Assembly (NCBI GenBank): GCA_963762965.1
Contig: CAVXME010000001.1
Coordinates: forward strand, 62,001 to 126,000
Direction: 5' to 3'
From: DATBAX01 sp963762965
Lineage (GTDB): Bacteria; Acidobacteriota; Terriglobia; Terriglobales; Acidobacteriaceae
Length of the DNA: 64,000 nucleotides
Below, in pieces: positions 18,041-27,317 of this stretch. A program made the translations under genes and the position numbers. Position 1 is the first letter of the stretch. Each line of letters starts with the position of its first letter. Under the pieces are notes generated by a model, which worked only from the letters and a program-made list of their open reading frames with translations, was not told where the DNA came from and made no database searches.

Positions 18041-18184
18041 GTCATCCTGAGCGCAGTGACAGCTTCGCGAAGCGAAGCTGTCGCGGAGTCGAAGGACCCC
18101 TCGGGTCATTGAGTCTGCCTTGTACAGGGATGCTTCGACTCCCTCGTCGTTCACGTCGTGAACGACTTGCTCGCTCAGCATGAC
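18041..18184. repeat. GTCATCCTGAGC-ended interspersed repeat
   Basis: A 144-bp non-coding unit bounded by GTCATCCTGAGC (18041-18052) and GCTCAGCATGAC (18173-18184), inverted copies with one mismatch. Internal hairpin arms include AGCTTCGC/GCGAAGCT and two GGAGTCGAAG/CTTCGACTCC segments. A sister copy lies at 47359-47497. It resembles the dispersed repeat seen between genes in many Acidobacteriota genomes. It separates the SDR gene from tRNA-Arg. Confidence 0.75.
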
Positions 18185-18236
18185 AAGGGCGACCCACAAT
18201 TGATGATGCCAAGCTCTCGATGTACACTGGCGATAC

Positions 18237-18313
18237 GCGCCCGTAGCTCAGCTGGATAGAGCGCTTCCCTCCGGAGGAAGAGGCCGGGAGTTCGAATCTC
18301 TCCGGGCGCACCA
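18237..18313 (+). tRNA. tRNA-Arg (anticodon CCG)
   Basis: A complete cloverleaf of 77 bases. The acceptor stem is GCGCCCG/CGGGCGC, the D stem GCTC/GAGC, and the anticodon stem CTTCC/GGAAG with loop CTCCGGA, giving anticodon CCG, which reads CGG. The T arm contains GTTCGAATC. The discriminator A is followed by an encoded CCA. Confidence 0.96.
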
Positions 18314-18358
18314 CCTGCCATTCGCTAGATCATCTCAAGCCGGGTCATCAAAGCTAGA

Positions 18359-21187
18359 CTATTTCTCCCGCAGCAGGACCACGTCAGATGTGTCGTGGGT
18401 GCGGGCGACCGCGAGCGACTTCCCATCCGCGGACCAGCGAAATTCGCGGATGTTTTCCGAGGTGAAGTTTGTGATCTGATGTCCTGGCGAACCATCGAGG
18501 GGCTGCAGCCAAAGGTTATCCACCCCCTGATCACTCACAATGTAGGCCACGGATTTTCCATCCAGAGAGAAGATCAGAGTGTTGGTAAAACCCCCGGCTC
18601 CTCCGGCAATTCTGGGATCGGGCGCCAGCAGGCGGGGAGTGGATTGGGAACTTGCTTCGAGGTTTGCCAGCGCCAGCTGGTTCACGGTGCCCTCGGCGTG
18701 ATCGGGGGTTGAAGTCTCCGCATTGAAAGCCAGCAGCTTGCCATCGGGTGAAATGGCGATGCCCGAGCCAACTCCATACATGCCAGGAACCTGGGTCGAG
18801 GGGACAACTTCGGATTCTCCCCCTTGTAGCGGCACTCTCATGCATGGATGTACACTGGCCGACTCATAGTAGTAGACCCACTTCCCGTCCGGCGAGCACG
18901 TCGGATAGCGATCAAATTTCCCGTTGGTGAGTTGCTTTGCGTCCGAGCCATCGGCATTGGTCCGCCAGATCCGGGCCCCTGTTGTGCCTCCGTGGAACAC
19001 CCAGGAGACGACGAGGTAGCGATCTCCGCAAGCCGCTATGTCCGTAATCCAGGCATTGGGATCGCTAAGCAGGGTGGTTTGCTGTCCGCCATCCACATTC
19101 ATCCGTTGAACACTTTGCCCATTGGAAACCAGCAGCTTGCCATCCCCGGTCCAGGCGACGGCCCGCACATCCTCGACCTGCGCCGGTGGCGGGACAGGAG
19201 TGTTTCCCTGGGCCCCGGCCCCGGGAAGCAAACTAAGACTGTTCGTGGTCCGCACTTGCACCGTGGCTGCGGTCTTGCCGTCGGCAGACAAGGTCAGCGT
19301 TTGATACCGGTTCGTGTCCCTGGTAAAGGGCTGGATTTGCCCACCCGCGTGAGACACCAGGCCAATCTGAGAACGCGAGTAGCTCGGTCCCTTTTCCTGG
19401 TACATGGCAAGCAGCCATTGACCACTCGGTAACCATTCCACCTCGTGCACCAGTTCGTTGCTGAAAGAATTAAGGGGCTGGGCTTTCTTGCTGGCAAGGT
19501 CGAACAGTTTGATGGTGCCGAGAGCGTCCCCGAGAGTATAGACGCTGTAAGCAATCTGCTTCCCGTCTGGTGACCAGGTCACAAAACGTGGAAAGTTTTC
19601 GTTCGTATTCGCCTCGATTTGCAGGATGGTTTCTTCCCCGCCCTCGGGATTGGCGGTGAGCAGCCGATACTTGCCCACTTCAGGATCGTTGGCGCGGGCG
19701 TATGCAATACGATGACCGTCAGGAGAGAAAGTGATATTGGTATCGATGTCCCGAACAATAATCTGCGGTGTACCGCCCAGCACCGGAGTCCGGTATAAGT
19801 CCCACTCACTCTGAGTGTTGACGCCGGCCTTTCGGAAATAGACGTAGTTCCCGTCCGGCGAGAAGATCAACGACCGGTAGATGGCCGCTGCAGGAGGGAC
19901 AATCTGTGTGTCGCTGCCGGTCGGCACGTTGCGCAGCCACAGGCTCTGGAGGCCATTGTCGTTCTGCACGTTCAAAACATATTTACCGTCCGGCGAAATC
20001 GCAGCTTCTTCCGCTTTGCCCGTGCTGGTAATTTGCGTAATGGAGAAGTTTTGAAATGGGGTGGGCCCGTTACGGCTGAGAAGCGAATAAATCCCAAAGC
20101 CACCGGCGGCGAGCAGCACCAGGCCAACCACGAGCGCCGCCGTAAATCCGAACTTGTGTTCGCGCGCCGCGACTCTCAAACTCGAACTGCTGGCCCTGAC
20201 CTCAGGAGAGGACGGTTGAACCGCGGCTGCGCTGGTCCCACCTTGCGGTGTCGGCCAAGATACAGCACTCTGCTGCCCTGTACTTTCTACCGTTTCCAGC
20301 GTATGCGCGGGAGGCCGGTGACCGGAGCCACTGTCCCGCTGCAATCGTTTTAGATCGCCGCGAATCTCCGAAGCGTGCTGGTAGCGCAGGTCCCGGTCTT
20401 TCTCCAGGGACTTATTGATGATCTCTTCCAGCCGTGGCGGCACATCGGGATTGAGGCGAATTGCCTGCACCGGGGTGCGGTTGAGAATGGCGTCGAAAAT
20501 AACGGCGGAGGTGTCGCCCCGGAATGGCACCGCGCCGGTGATCATTTCGTACAACACGGCGCCGAAAGAAAACAGGTCGCTGCGTACATCGAGTTCTTTG
20601 CCCTTCGCTTGTTCCGGAGACATGTATGCCACGGTCCCAATGGCGGTGCCCGGACTGGTCAGGTATTCCAAATTAACGCCAGCGGTGACGTCGACTCCCT
20701 CTGCTTTTCCAGTTACCGGCGTTAGTTTCGCCAGCCCGAAATCGAGGATCTTGGCATGTCCACGTTTGGTGACGAAGATGTTGGCCGGCTTGATATCGCG
20801 GTGCACAATGCCCTCGCTGTGCGCGGCATCCAGAGCGTCGGCAATTTCAATGGCTAAAGACAGGAAGGTTTCAATATCAATTGGCCGGCCGGCGATGCGA
20901 TGTTTCAGCGTCATCCCATCCAAAAATTCCATTGCGATGAACGGCTGAGTGCCCTCCTCGCCGATCTCGTAAATGGTGCAGATATTGGGATGGTTCAGGG
21001 CTGACGCGGCCTGGGCCTCGCGCTGGAAACGACTCAGAGATTGCGGGTCCTGTGCGACCTCTGGCGGAAGGAATTTTAAAGCCACAAAGCGGTGAAGTTT
21101 AACGTCTTCGGCTTTGTAAACCACTCCCATCCCGCCCCCGCCCAGTTTCTCGACAATGCGGTAATGCGAGATGTTTTGGCCGATCAT
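18359..21187 (-). CDS. membrane Ser/Thr protein kinase with C-terminal TolB/WD40-like propeller
   Basis: PknB-type kinase of 942 residues. Residues 9-275 are the kinase: glycine loop GGGGMG, ATP lysine K38, catalytic HRDIKPAN (H129-R130-D131), DFG at 149-151 and APE-equivalent SPEQ. A linker leads to one transmembrane helix (about 349-371). The exterior part carries PD40/WD40-like blades, each with an SPDGK or SADGK turn, as in TolB. All catalytic residues are present, so it should be active. It probably senses something outside through the propeller and phosphorylates cytoplasmic targets. A second kinase of the same plan lies at 58-60.7 kb. No dedicated target is encoded next to it. Confidence 0.92.
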   Translation of the reverse strand: MIGQNISHYRIVEKLGGGGMGVVYKAEDVKLHRFVALKFLPPEVAQDPQSLSRFQREAQAASALNHPNICTIYEIGEEGTQPFIAMEFLDGMTLKHRIAGRPIDIETFLSLAIEIADALDAAHSEGIVHRDIKPANIFVTKRGHAKILDFGLAKLTPVTGKAEGVDVTAGVNLEYLTSPGTAIGTVAYMSPEQAKGKELDVRSDLFSFGAVLYEMITGAVPFRGDTSAVIFDAILNRTPVQAIRLNPDVPPRLEEIINKSLEKDRDLRYQHASEIRGDLKRLQRDSGSGHRPPAHTLETVESTGQQSAVSWPTPQGGTSAAAVQPSSPEVRASSSSLRVAAREHKFGFTAALVVGLVLLAAGGFGIYSLLSRNGPTPFQNFSITQITSTGKAEEAAISPDGKYVLNVQNDNGLQSLWLRNVPTGSDTQIVPPAAAIYRSLIFSPDGNYVYFRKAGVNTQSEWDLYRTPVLGGTPQIIVRDIDTNITFSPDGHRIAYARANDPEVGKYRLLTANPEGGEETILQIEANTNENFPRFVTWSPDGKQIAYSVYTLGDALGTIKLFDLASKKAQPLNSFSNELVHEVEWLPSGQWLLAMYQEKGPSYSRSQIGLVSHAGGQIQPFTRDTNRYQTLTLSADGKTAATVQVRTTNSLSLLPGAGAQGNTPVPPPAQVEDVRAVAWTGDGKLLVSNGQSVQRMNVDGGQQTTLLSDPNAWITDIAACGDRYLVVSWVFHGGTTGARIWRTNADGSDAKQLTNGKFDRYPTCSPDGKWVYYYESASVHPCMRVPLQGGESEVVPSTQVPGMYGVGSGIAISPDGKLLAFNAETSTPDHAEGTVNQLALANLEASSQSTPRLLAPDPRIAGGAGGFTNTLIFSLDGKSVAYIVSDQGVDNLWLQPLDGSPGHQITNFTSENIREFRWSADGKSLAVARTHDTSDVVLLREK

Positions 21188-21371
21188 GAATTCGAAACAT
21201 GGTAGGGGGAAGCGGCAGGCAAGTCAATTCGCCGAATGGAAGCTCTGCCCGGCGCACGGGGAAAAAACATAGACACAGAGGAACCACGAAGAAGTTCGAG
21301 TTGATCACGCGCAGAACTCCTGGATCAGTCGGCGGCAGCTTTGGTGGGATTAGGCCAAAGAGCAAAATATT

Positions 21372-22520
21372 TTACTTCGTTGGCATCCAAACGTACTTCC
21401 CTTCCTTATCGATGTACCCCGATTTCCCGCCAACCTGAACGAAAGCCAGTCCTCCGGAGAAAGCCTCAGCCTGGTCAAAGGTCGGCGCGATAACGACCTT
21501 TCCAGTCTGATCGAGATAGCCCCACTTGCCGCCGATGTTCACAGCCGCCAGGCCTTCGGAATGTTTACTAGCAGCATCGAACTGGAGCGGAACTTCCATC
21601 CTGCCGGTTTTGTCTATGTAGCCCCATTTTCTACCCACCCTTACTTCCGCCAGCCCTTCCGAGAATCCGTAAGCTTCGGAGAACTGGGGCGGGATGACCA
21701 TCTGCCCGGTCTTGTCTATGTGGCCCCATTTGCCGCCCTCTTTCACGGCTGCCAAACCTTCGGTGTGTTCATAGGCCGTTTCGTATTGAGGCGGGATGAC
21801 CATCTTGCCGGTTTTGTCGATATAACCCCATTTCTTGCCGACCTTCACCGCCGCCAGCCCTTCGGCGAATCCGTAAGCCTCGGAAAACTGTGGCGGGATT
21901 ACAGTCTGTCCAGTCTGGTCGATGTAGCCCCACTTGCCGACCTCAAATAATACGTTTGCCAATCCTTCGCGGAAGAAACCCGCGTCTCTAAACTGGGGCG
22001 AGATGACCGTTTTCCCGGTCTTATCAATGTAGCCTCCCTCCTTATCGTCGAGGTCTGCGACCAGAGCTAGTCCTTCGGAAAAGCGTTGAGCAAAGCGCTT
22101 TAGCGGAGTGGGAATCTGCTTGCCGGCCTGGTCAATGAGGACGAACCGTGAAAGCGGCCTTAAGTGGCTGTCGGCGGCAGGCACTGGCTGAACCCAAGCC
22201 AGCCCTTCAAAGAATCCATCGGCAGCGTAGTACTGCAACGGGATGACAATCCTGCCGGTCTTGTCGATGTAGCCCCACTTTCCATTCTGTACGACTGGAA
22301 ACAGCAGATCCGTCTCGGCTTCTGGAGATTGCAGGTCTGCGGCTTGACCAGGCTGCACCTCTTGCGATAGCCCAGCCGGATCCTTTGCCGCGCCTGACTC
22401 GGCGATAGGCGCCACAGAGCCCGGTTCGGCCCCAGCCTCCGAGGGCAAGTCAAGAAAGCAGCCCATGAAGATTACAAACACAGAGAGAGTGGAGAACCAC
22501 GATCGCGGATTCATCGGCAC
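21372..22520 (-). CDS. exported WG (KWG) repeat protein, possible lipoprotein
   Basis: Protein of 382 residues. The N-terminal signal (FVIFMGC at about 16-22) could be a lipobox, so it may be lipid-anchored. After a short linker there are about nine WG repeats of some 40 residues, in the form GKWGYIDKTG-VIPPQF-A--F-EGLA-V. Repeat 2 (FVLIDQAGKQ) and repeat 3 are the most degenerate. WG repeats form beta-structures thought to bind ligands or peptides. It follows the kinase gene in the same direction but is upstream of it by 184 bp. Function unknown. Confidence 0.85.
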   Translation of the reverse strand: MPMNPRSWFSTLSVFVIFMGCFLDLPSEAGAEPGSVAPIAESGAAKDPAGLSQEVQPGQAADLQSPEAETDLLFPVVQNGKWGYIDKTGRIVIPLQYYAADGFFEGLAWVQPVPAADSHLRPLSRFVLIDQAGKQIPTPLKRFAQRFSEGLALVADLDDKEGGYIDKTGKTVISPQFRDAGFFREGLANVLFEVGKWGYIDQTGQTVIPPQFSEAYGFAEGLAAVKVGKKWGYIDKTGKMVIPPQYETAYEHTEGLAAVKEGGKWGHIDKTGQMVIPPQFSEAYGFSEGLAEVRVGRKWGYIDKTGRMEVPLQFDAASKHSEGLAAVNIGGKWGYLDQTGKVVIAPTFDQAEAFSGGLAFVQVGGKSGYIDKEGKYVWMPTK

Positions 22521-22664
22521 CTCCGGCCTAGCGAATTATCTCTTCAAGGTCCTGGGGCTTGATAGCCGGAGTATACAGAACTCATTGTCTGAAAACACTT
22601 CACCGAAGCGGAGGCTAATGGGTGGGTAGTAGAAATTCCAGGAGTTGAATGAAGAAAACCTATC

Positions 22665-23750
22665 TCAGTCGGCGGCAGCGCCATTGCCTGGAGCAGCAGG
22701 CACAACTTCTGGCTCAATTTTCCGGCGCGAGGACCGGTTGGCAGGGAGGCCAGCATCGCGGATCTTGTACAGCAATGCGCGATAGCTGATGCTCAATGTG
22801 CGAGCGGCTTGTTTGCGGTTCCAGTGGTGGGCTTGCAGAACTTTCAAAATGATCTTGCGCTCGAGTTCGCGCGTGGCCGCCCGCGTGACTTTTTTCAGAG
22901 AGATCGGTCCATCCAGGTTGATTTCGGGGCTGTAATATTCAGGTTCGCGGGCCACGAGATCGCTGGCAATGACGTCCTCTGTACCCAGAATGACGTAGCG
23001 CTTGACCAGGTTCTCCAATTCGCGAATGTTGCCAGGCCAGTGGTATTTTTGCAACACCGCCATCAGATCGGAAGAGAGGGCGCGGGCCCGGCAGTTGTAT
23101 TTCCGATTGTAGTATTCGAGAAAATAGTTGACCAGGTCTTCGATGTCGGCGCGGCGCTCCCGAAGCGGAGGCATACGCAAGTTCACCACATTGATGCGGT
23201 AATACAAATCTTGCCGAAACGCACCATTCTGGACTTCCGTTTCCAGCACCCGGTTGGTAGCGCACACCACCCGGACTTCCACTTTCTTGTCTTCCTGCGC
23301 ACCGATACGGCAGAATTGTCCATCCTGAAGCAATTGCAGGAGTTTGGACTGTAAGCCCATATCCAGTTCGGAGATCTCGTCGAGGAAAAGTGTCCCGCGG
23401 TGGGCCATCTCCACCCGGCCGGGCTTGGTGCCGTAAGCTCCTGTAAACGCGCCTTTTTCGTATCCAAAGAGTTCGCTTTCGAGCAAAGTGCCAGGGATTG
23501 CCGGACAGTTTACCTTCACATAGGGCCCGGTTCGCCAGGGTGAGTGGCTGTGGATCATGCGGGCGATGATGTCTTTGCCGGTGCCGCTTTCGCCCTCAAT
23601 CAGGACCGGGACGTTGGCGCCAGCCACCTTATCCATCCGCTCCCGCAGCGCTTGCATGACCTCGGATTTCCCGAAAACGACCGCCTCTGGCGGCATTTCG
23701 CCCAATGCTTGAACGAGGGAACTGACCGGATTTGTGCTTGAAATAGCCAT
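22665..23750 (-). CDS. sigma-54-dependent activator without receiver domain
   Basis: Enhancer-binding protein of 361 residues. The AAA+ domain has Walker A GESGTGKD (53-60), the sigma-54 contact loop GAFTGA (100-105), Walker B LFLDEI (121-126) and the conserved RQDLYYRINV and WPGNIRELEN segments. A Fis-type helix-turn-helix (HHWNRKQAARTLSISYRALL) is at the C-terminus. Only about 25 residues precede the AAA+ domain, so there is no receiver, GAF or PAS input; its activity must be set by a partner or by its level. A histidine kinase and NtrC-like regulator are divergently encoded about 1 kb away. I found no -24/-12 promoter nearby. Confidence 0.92.
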   Translation of the reverse strand: MAISSTNPVSSLVQALGEMPPEAVVFGKSEVMQALRERMDKVAGANVPVLIEGESGTGKDIIARMIHSHSPWRTGPYVKVNCPAIPGTLLESELFGYEKGAFTGAYGTKPGRVEMAHRGTLFLDEISELDMGLQSKLLQLLQDGQFCRIGAQEDKKVEVRVVCATNRVLETEVQNGAFRQDLYYRINVVNLRMPPLRERRADIEDLVNYFLEYYNRKYNCRARALSSDLMAVLQKYHWPGNIRELENLVKRYVILGTEDVIASDLVAREPEYYSPEINLDGPISLKKVTRAATRELERKIILKVLQAHHWNRKQAARTLSISYRALLYKIRDAGLPANRSSRRKIEPEVVPAAPGNGAAAD

Positions 23751-23949
23751 GCTGGCTGCCTGTGACTCCTTACCCAGTGTGTGGTGTGCACCCTGAGAGC
23801 CAAACTTTTCTCAGCTTGGGACACCGCTCGTAAATTATCACTAAGTATTTATCAATCAGCAACTTACGATAGTTTCCGCAAAGGTAATGGTAACTCGTCG
23901 CTGGATTGGACAAAGGCTGAGGGTGGGCCAGCCGTGTAGGAAAAACTTT

Positions 23950-24330
23950 TCACTGCGAAGAAGCAACTTTCCTTCTCCGAGTGTTTCCGGCGGGGAGCTG
24001 GCTGAGGAGAGGATGGGCGAATTTCAGGCCGACCAAGTGATTGCCTTCCTCGTGGGTTACCCATTTCGTGGTGGCCTGGAGGCGGCTGGACGCCCTTGAG
24101 TGGGAGGGGGCGGTGGTGGCGGGTGCACTGGGGATTTCGAGCAAGACCTGCGAGGAGAGCCGCAAGGAGCGCCGCACCGCAATCATGGCCCCTCCCGCGG
24201 AGACGTTCCAGGCGGTCGCAAACTCGAGAAACTCTTTACCATCCTGATCGCGGCTGCGGACAAACACCGGGATGGCGAGCGGCAGGCGCACCCATTTGCG
24301 GCGTTCGGATCCTGACTTTGCACGGCTCAA
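23950..24330 (-). CDS. PilZ-domain protein
   Basis: Small protein of 126 residues with the two c-di-GMP-binding elements of PilZ: the arginine motif ERRKWVRLPL near the N-terminus and NVSAGGAMI about 30 residues later. Residues 75-100 return to the typical final strand (HLVGLKFAHP). It probably binds cyclic di-GMP in the cytoplasm and acts as an adaptor. It is on the same strand as, and upstream of, the sigma-54 activator (199 bp gap). No diguanylate cyclase is in the window. Confidence 0.8.
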   Translation of the reverse strand: MSRAKSGSERRKWVRLPLAIPVFVRSRDQDGKEFLEFATAWNVSAGGAMIAVRRSLRLSSQVLLEIPSAPATTAPSHSRASSRLQATTKWVTHEEGNHLVGLKFAHPLLSQLPAGNTRRRKVASSQ

Positions 24331-24695
24331 GTAAACCTCTCGAATCCTGTCTAACCTTTTAACTACAGCACCTTAGGGGCCAAATGATGGGGTAAAACCG
24401 GGCGATTCGCGGTGAAAAACGGGGTGCAAACCCTATATTCCCGGCAATCGACGGGTCGTTCATCCCCAACTTTCCCCTTTTGGGACGCGGCCGGAATATG
24501 CACGTGACCCGGCAGGATACTGCATCCAGGGGCGAGGCACCAGGGACAAGCCGCTCGCCAGCTTGCGCGGCCGAGAACCAAAACATCCCTCAAGTTGTTA
24601 TTTCAATTGGATTTATGGGCCAATCGAAGTCTGCAATTTATGCCTCCAAAACAGAAAGGATTTTCCCTTTTGTGACTAGTTTCTTGCATTTTTCG

Positions 24696-24724
24696 TTGAC
24701 AGTGACAAGGGCGTGTCATAGCAT
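24696..24724 (+). promoter_or_regulatory. promoter for the histidine kinase/response regulator pair
   Basis: Consensus TTGACA at 24696-24701, 17 bp, then TAGCAT at 24719-24724. Start of transcription would be near 24731, about 20 bases before the kinase ATG. The rest of the 422-bp gap (24331-24752) between the divergent PilZ and kinase genes contains no gene or sigma-54 site I can support. Confidence 0.5.
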
Positions 24725-24752
24725 CTGAATACAGCATCAAAGCGCTCGGCAG

Positions 24753-25733
24753 ATGTTCCCTCCCCGGTACCAGCAAGCCACGAGTTCATACATCATGGGA
24801 ATGTCATCAGAAAATGCATGTGTTTCCCCTGCGCCTAAAGCACAAGAGGGAGTGCCCCAGCCATCTCCTGCTAAACGGCAAGTTGCGGAGCCGTGCTCCA
24901 ATCCATCGTGTACTCAGCAGGCGCAAGAGTACAGCCAGTTGCGGGAGAGATTCTTGCGAACCACCAATGCTCTCGGTTCGGCAACCCACGATCTTAAGAC
25001 TCCTCTGGCCATCCTGAACGGATATGTCGAATTATTGCAGAGCGAAAAACTGGGTGCGGTGAACGAACGCCAGCGTGAAGTGCTGCGCGATATGCACTCC
25101 AGCGGTCAACGGCTGCAACACTTCATCCAGGATTTCCTGAGCTTCAGCGTTCTCGAAACCGGCGAGATGAGAATGCGTTACGAGGCGGGGAATATGAATA
25201 CCTGCCTCTCGGAAGTCTGCCGCCTTTGGTCGCCGCGGTTTCAGGAAAGAGGATTGGCACTTTACTTCCTGGTCAATGACAAACTGCCGGAATTTTCTTT
25301 TGACGCACCCAAGATTGAGCGCGTGATCTCTAATCTGCTGGAAAATGCTTCCAAATTTACGCCCTCGGGCGGAACCGTTTGGCTGCATGCCGAACCTTAC
25401 ATGTGGGAGCGTCGAACTGTGAGTGAACCCGCCGCAGCCGATCGACGCCGCAAGGACAATACCCAACCCAACTCCGTCAAGGTAAGCGTTTCGGACACCG
25501 GGCCGGGCATTTCACCCGAGTACCACATCGAAGTGTTCGATGATTTCTTTCGCGTGCCACAGACCGAAAAACTGTCCGACGGAATGGGATTGGGCCTGCC
25601 CATTGCCCGTCGTCTGATCAACAACATGGGCGGCAAGATTTGGCTGGAGAGCGAACCGGGAGCGGGCTGCAAGTTTTCTTTCATCATTCCGCTCACGCCC
25701 GCCGCAACCACTGTCGCAAAAGGGAAAAGCTAA
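24753..25733 (+). CDS. soluble sensor histidine kinase
   Basis: Histidine kinase of 326 residues (possible shorter starts at residues 15 and 17). No transmembrane helix or PAS/GAF domain is visible; residues 1-60 are low-complexity with a Cys pair (CSNPSC). The H-box SATHDLKTPLAIL carries H79. The ATPase part has N-box NLLENASKF, G1 VSDTGPGI and G2 GMGLGLPIARR. It is therefore catalytically complete but its input is unknown. Its stop codon overlaps the next ATG (TAATG), so the response regulator is its likely partner. Confidence 0.9.
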   Translation: MFPPRYQQATSSYIMGMSSENACVSPAPKAQEGVPQPSPAKRQVAEPCSNPSCTQQAQEYSQLRERFLRTTNALGSATHDLKTPLAILNGYVELLQSEKLGAVNERQREVLRDMHSSGQRLQHFIQDFLSFSVLETGEMRMRYEAGNMNTCLSEVCRLWSPRFQERGLALYFLVNDKLPEFSFDAPKIERVISNLLENASKFTPSGGTVWLHAEPYMWERRTVSEPAAADRRRKDNTQPNSVKVSVSDTGPGISPEYHIEVFDDFFRVPQTEKLSDGMGLGLPIARRLINNMGGKIWLESEPGAGCKFSFIIPLTPAATTVAKGKS

Positions 25734-27151
25734 TGAGTGAGACGGCCAAAATTTTGCTGGTTGACGACGAACCTGGAATGTTGCGCTACATCCGTACCCT
25801 GCTGGAAGTGGACGGTCATAAAGTTGAGACCGCCAGCACCGGGGAAGAAGCCGTCGAGCGGGTACAGAAGGGTCTGCACCCTGACCTCGTTCTCCTGGAC
25901 TTGCTCATGCCGGGAATTGATGGCTTGCAGACGCTCGAGCAGATTCGGCAAATCCAGTCGGGAATCAAAGTTGTGATGCTCTCCTGTGTCAGTGACACCC
26001 GCAAGGTGGTGCAAGCAATTCGCCTGGGCGCGCAGGATTATTTGACCAAACCTTTCCAAAAGGCCGAACTGGACAAGGTCATCGACCAATGCCTCGGAAC
26101 TAACCAGCAAAACTACAGTGGCGACGTAGAAGAACTAAGCGACGATGTGTTTTTCGTTGCAGCCAGCGCCAACATGCGCAAGCTGCGTTCGCAGGCGGCC
26201 CTGGTCGCCAACGTTGACATTCCGGTTCTAATGCTGGGCGAAAGCGGTACCGGCAAGGAAGTCATGGCGCGGCTCATTCACAAGCTTTCTCCACGGGCCC
26301 ATCGGACTTTCCTCAAAGTAAATTGCGCAGCGGTCCCGGCCGAACTGCTGGAAAGCGAATTATTCGGCTACGAACAGGGAGCGTTTACCGGCGCTAATCA
26401 CGCCAAGCCGGGCAAGTTTGAGATTTGCAACAAGGGCACCATCCTGCTGGACGAAATTGGAGAAATGCCGCCCAGCCTGCAAGCCAAGCTTTTGCATGTA
26501 TTGCAGGACCAAACATTTTCCCGCCTGGGCAGTCGCACCGTGATCAAGGTCGACGTTCGCATCCTGGCCGCCACCAACATCAATATTCCGGAAGCGCTGG
26601 CCAACAAGCGGCTGCGCGAAGACCTTTACTATCGCCTCAATGCTTTCACTTTACAGATCCCTCCACTGCGCGAGCGCAAGGAAGAGATTCCCATCCTGCT
26701 GAAGCATTTCATGTCGCGGATGTCGGAGCAGTACGCGCGCGCTCCGTTGCCCTTTTCGCAGGAACTAATGCAGGCCTGTCTGGATTATCCCTGGCCGGGC
26801 AATCTGCGTGAGCTGAACAATTTCATTAAGCGCTTCCTGGTTCTGGGCGACGAGAAGCTGGCCATCAACGAACTGCGCCCCAAGGGCGACGCCGCCGGAG
26901 CGCATTTTGATCCCGCCGCGCGCGGCACTACCACTTCTGACTCCGGCGGCGGAGGCCTGAAATCGGTGGCCCGCAGCGCCAAGGATGAAGCCGAAGCCGA
27001 GGCCATCACCCACGCTCTCGAAGCCACCAACTGGAACCGCAAACAAGCCGCAACGCTGCTGCAAATCAGCTATAAGGCCCTGCTTTACAAGATCCGCCAG
27101 TACGGCATCGCCCAGGCGAAAAGCCACAAGCTATCCGCCGGGGCCAGCTAA
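25733..27151 (+). CDS. NtrC-family sigma-54 response regulator
   Basis: Response regulator of 472 residues from the ATG at 25733, which overlaps the kinase stop by one base. The receiver has the acidic pair D11/D12, phospho-acceptor D56 (VLLDLLMPG), S84 and K106. The AAA+ domain has Walker A GESGTGKE (169-176) and GAFTGA (216-221), so it should contact sigma-54. A Fis-type DNA-binding domain ends the protein (NWNRKQAATLLQISYKALL). It closely parallels the receiver-less activator at 22.7 kb. Targets are not evident in the window. Confidence 0.93.
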   Translation: MSETAKILLVDDEPGMLRYIRTLLEVDGHKVETASTGEEAVERVQKGLHPDLVLLDLLMPGIDGLQTLEQIRQIQSGIKVVMLSCVSDTRKVVQAIRLGAQDYLTKPFQKAELDKVIDQCLGTNQQNYSGDVEELSDDVFFVAASANMRKLRSQAALVANVDIPVLMLGESGTGKEVMARLIHKLSPRAHRTFLKVNCAAVPAELLESELFGYEQGAFTGANHAKPGKFEICNKGTILLDEIGEMPPSLQAKLLHVLQDQTFSRLGSRTVIKVDVRILAATNINIPEALANKRLREDLYYRLNAFTLQIPPLRERKEEIPILLKHFMSRMSEQYARAPLPFSQELMQACLDYPWPGNLRELNNFIKRFLVLGDEKLAINELRPKGDAAGAHFDPAARGTTTSDSGGGGLKSVARSAKDEAEAEAITHALEATNWNRKQAATLLQISYKALLYKIRQYGIAQAKSHKLSAGAS

Positions 27152-27166
27152 ACATCTGAAAACCTT

Positions 27167-27235
27167 GGCCACGGATTACGCGGATGGTCGCGGATTAAGA
27201 AGCAAATCCGCGAAAATCAGCGGAAATCCGTGGCC
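27167..27235. repeat. nested inverted repeat after the response regulator
   Basis: Outer arms GGCCACGGATT (27167-27177) and AATCCGTGGCC (27225-27235) are perfect. Inner arms TCGCGGATT (27188-27196) and AATCCGCGA (27205-27213) are also perfect. GGTTTTT follows directly, so on the plus strand it could end the kinase/regulator transcript; the same design is also common as a dispersed repeat. Confidence 0.6.
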
Positions 27236-27317
27236 GGTTTTTAGTGAATTCTCTTGCCTGCCCGCTGGGAAATCTGCATAATGATCCGCTCTCGTCCTTC
27301 CCCCGGATTGAGGTCTG

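Noticed and set aside
21188..21371. Possible small gene in the gap before the WG-repeat gene
   Set aside because: Frames here are short, overlap the kinase start, and the tract resembles degenerate intergenic filler (ACAGAGGAACCACGAAG-like).
23751..24752. sigma-54 (-24/-12) promoter near the two activators
   Set aside because: Best candidates had wrong GG-GC spacing (for example 8 bp instead of 10).
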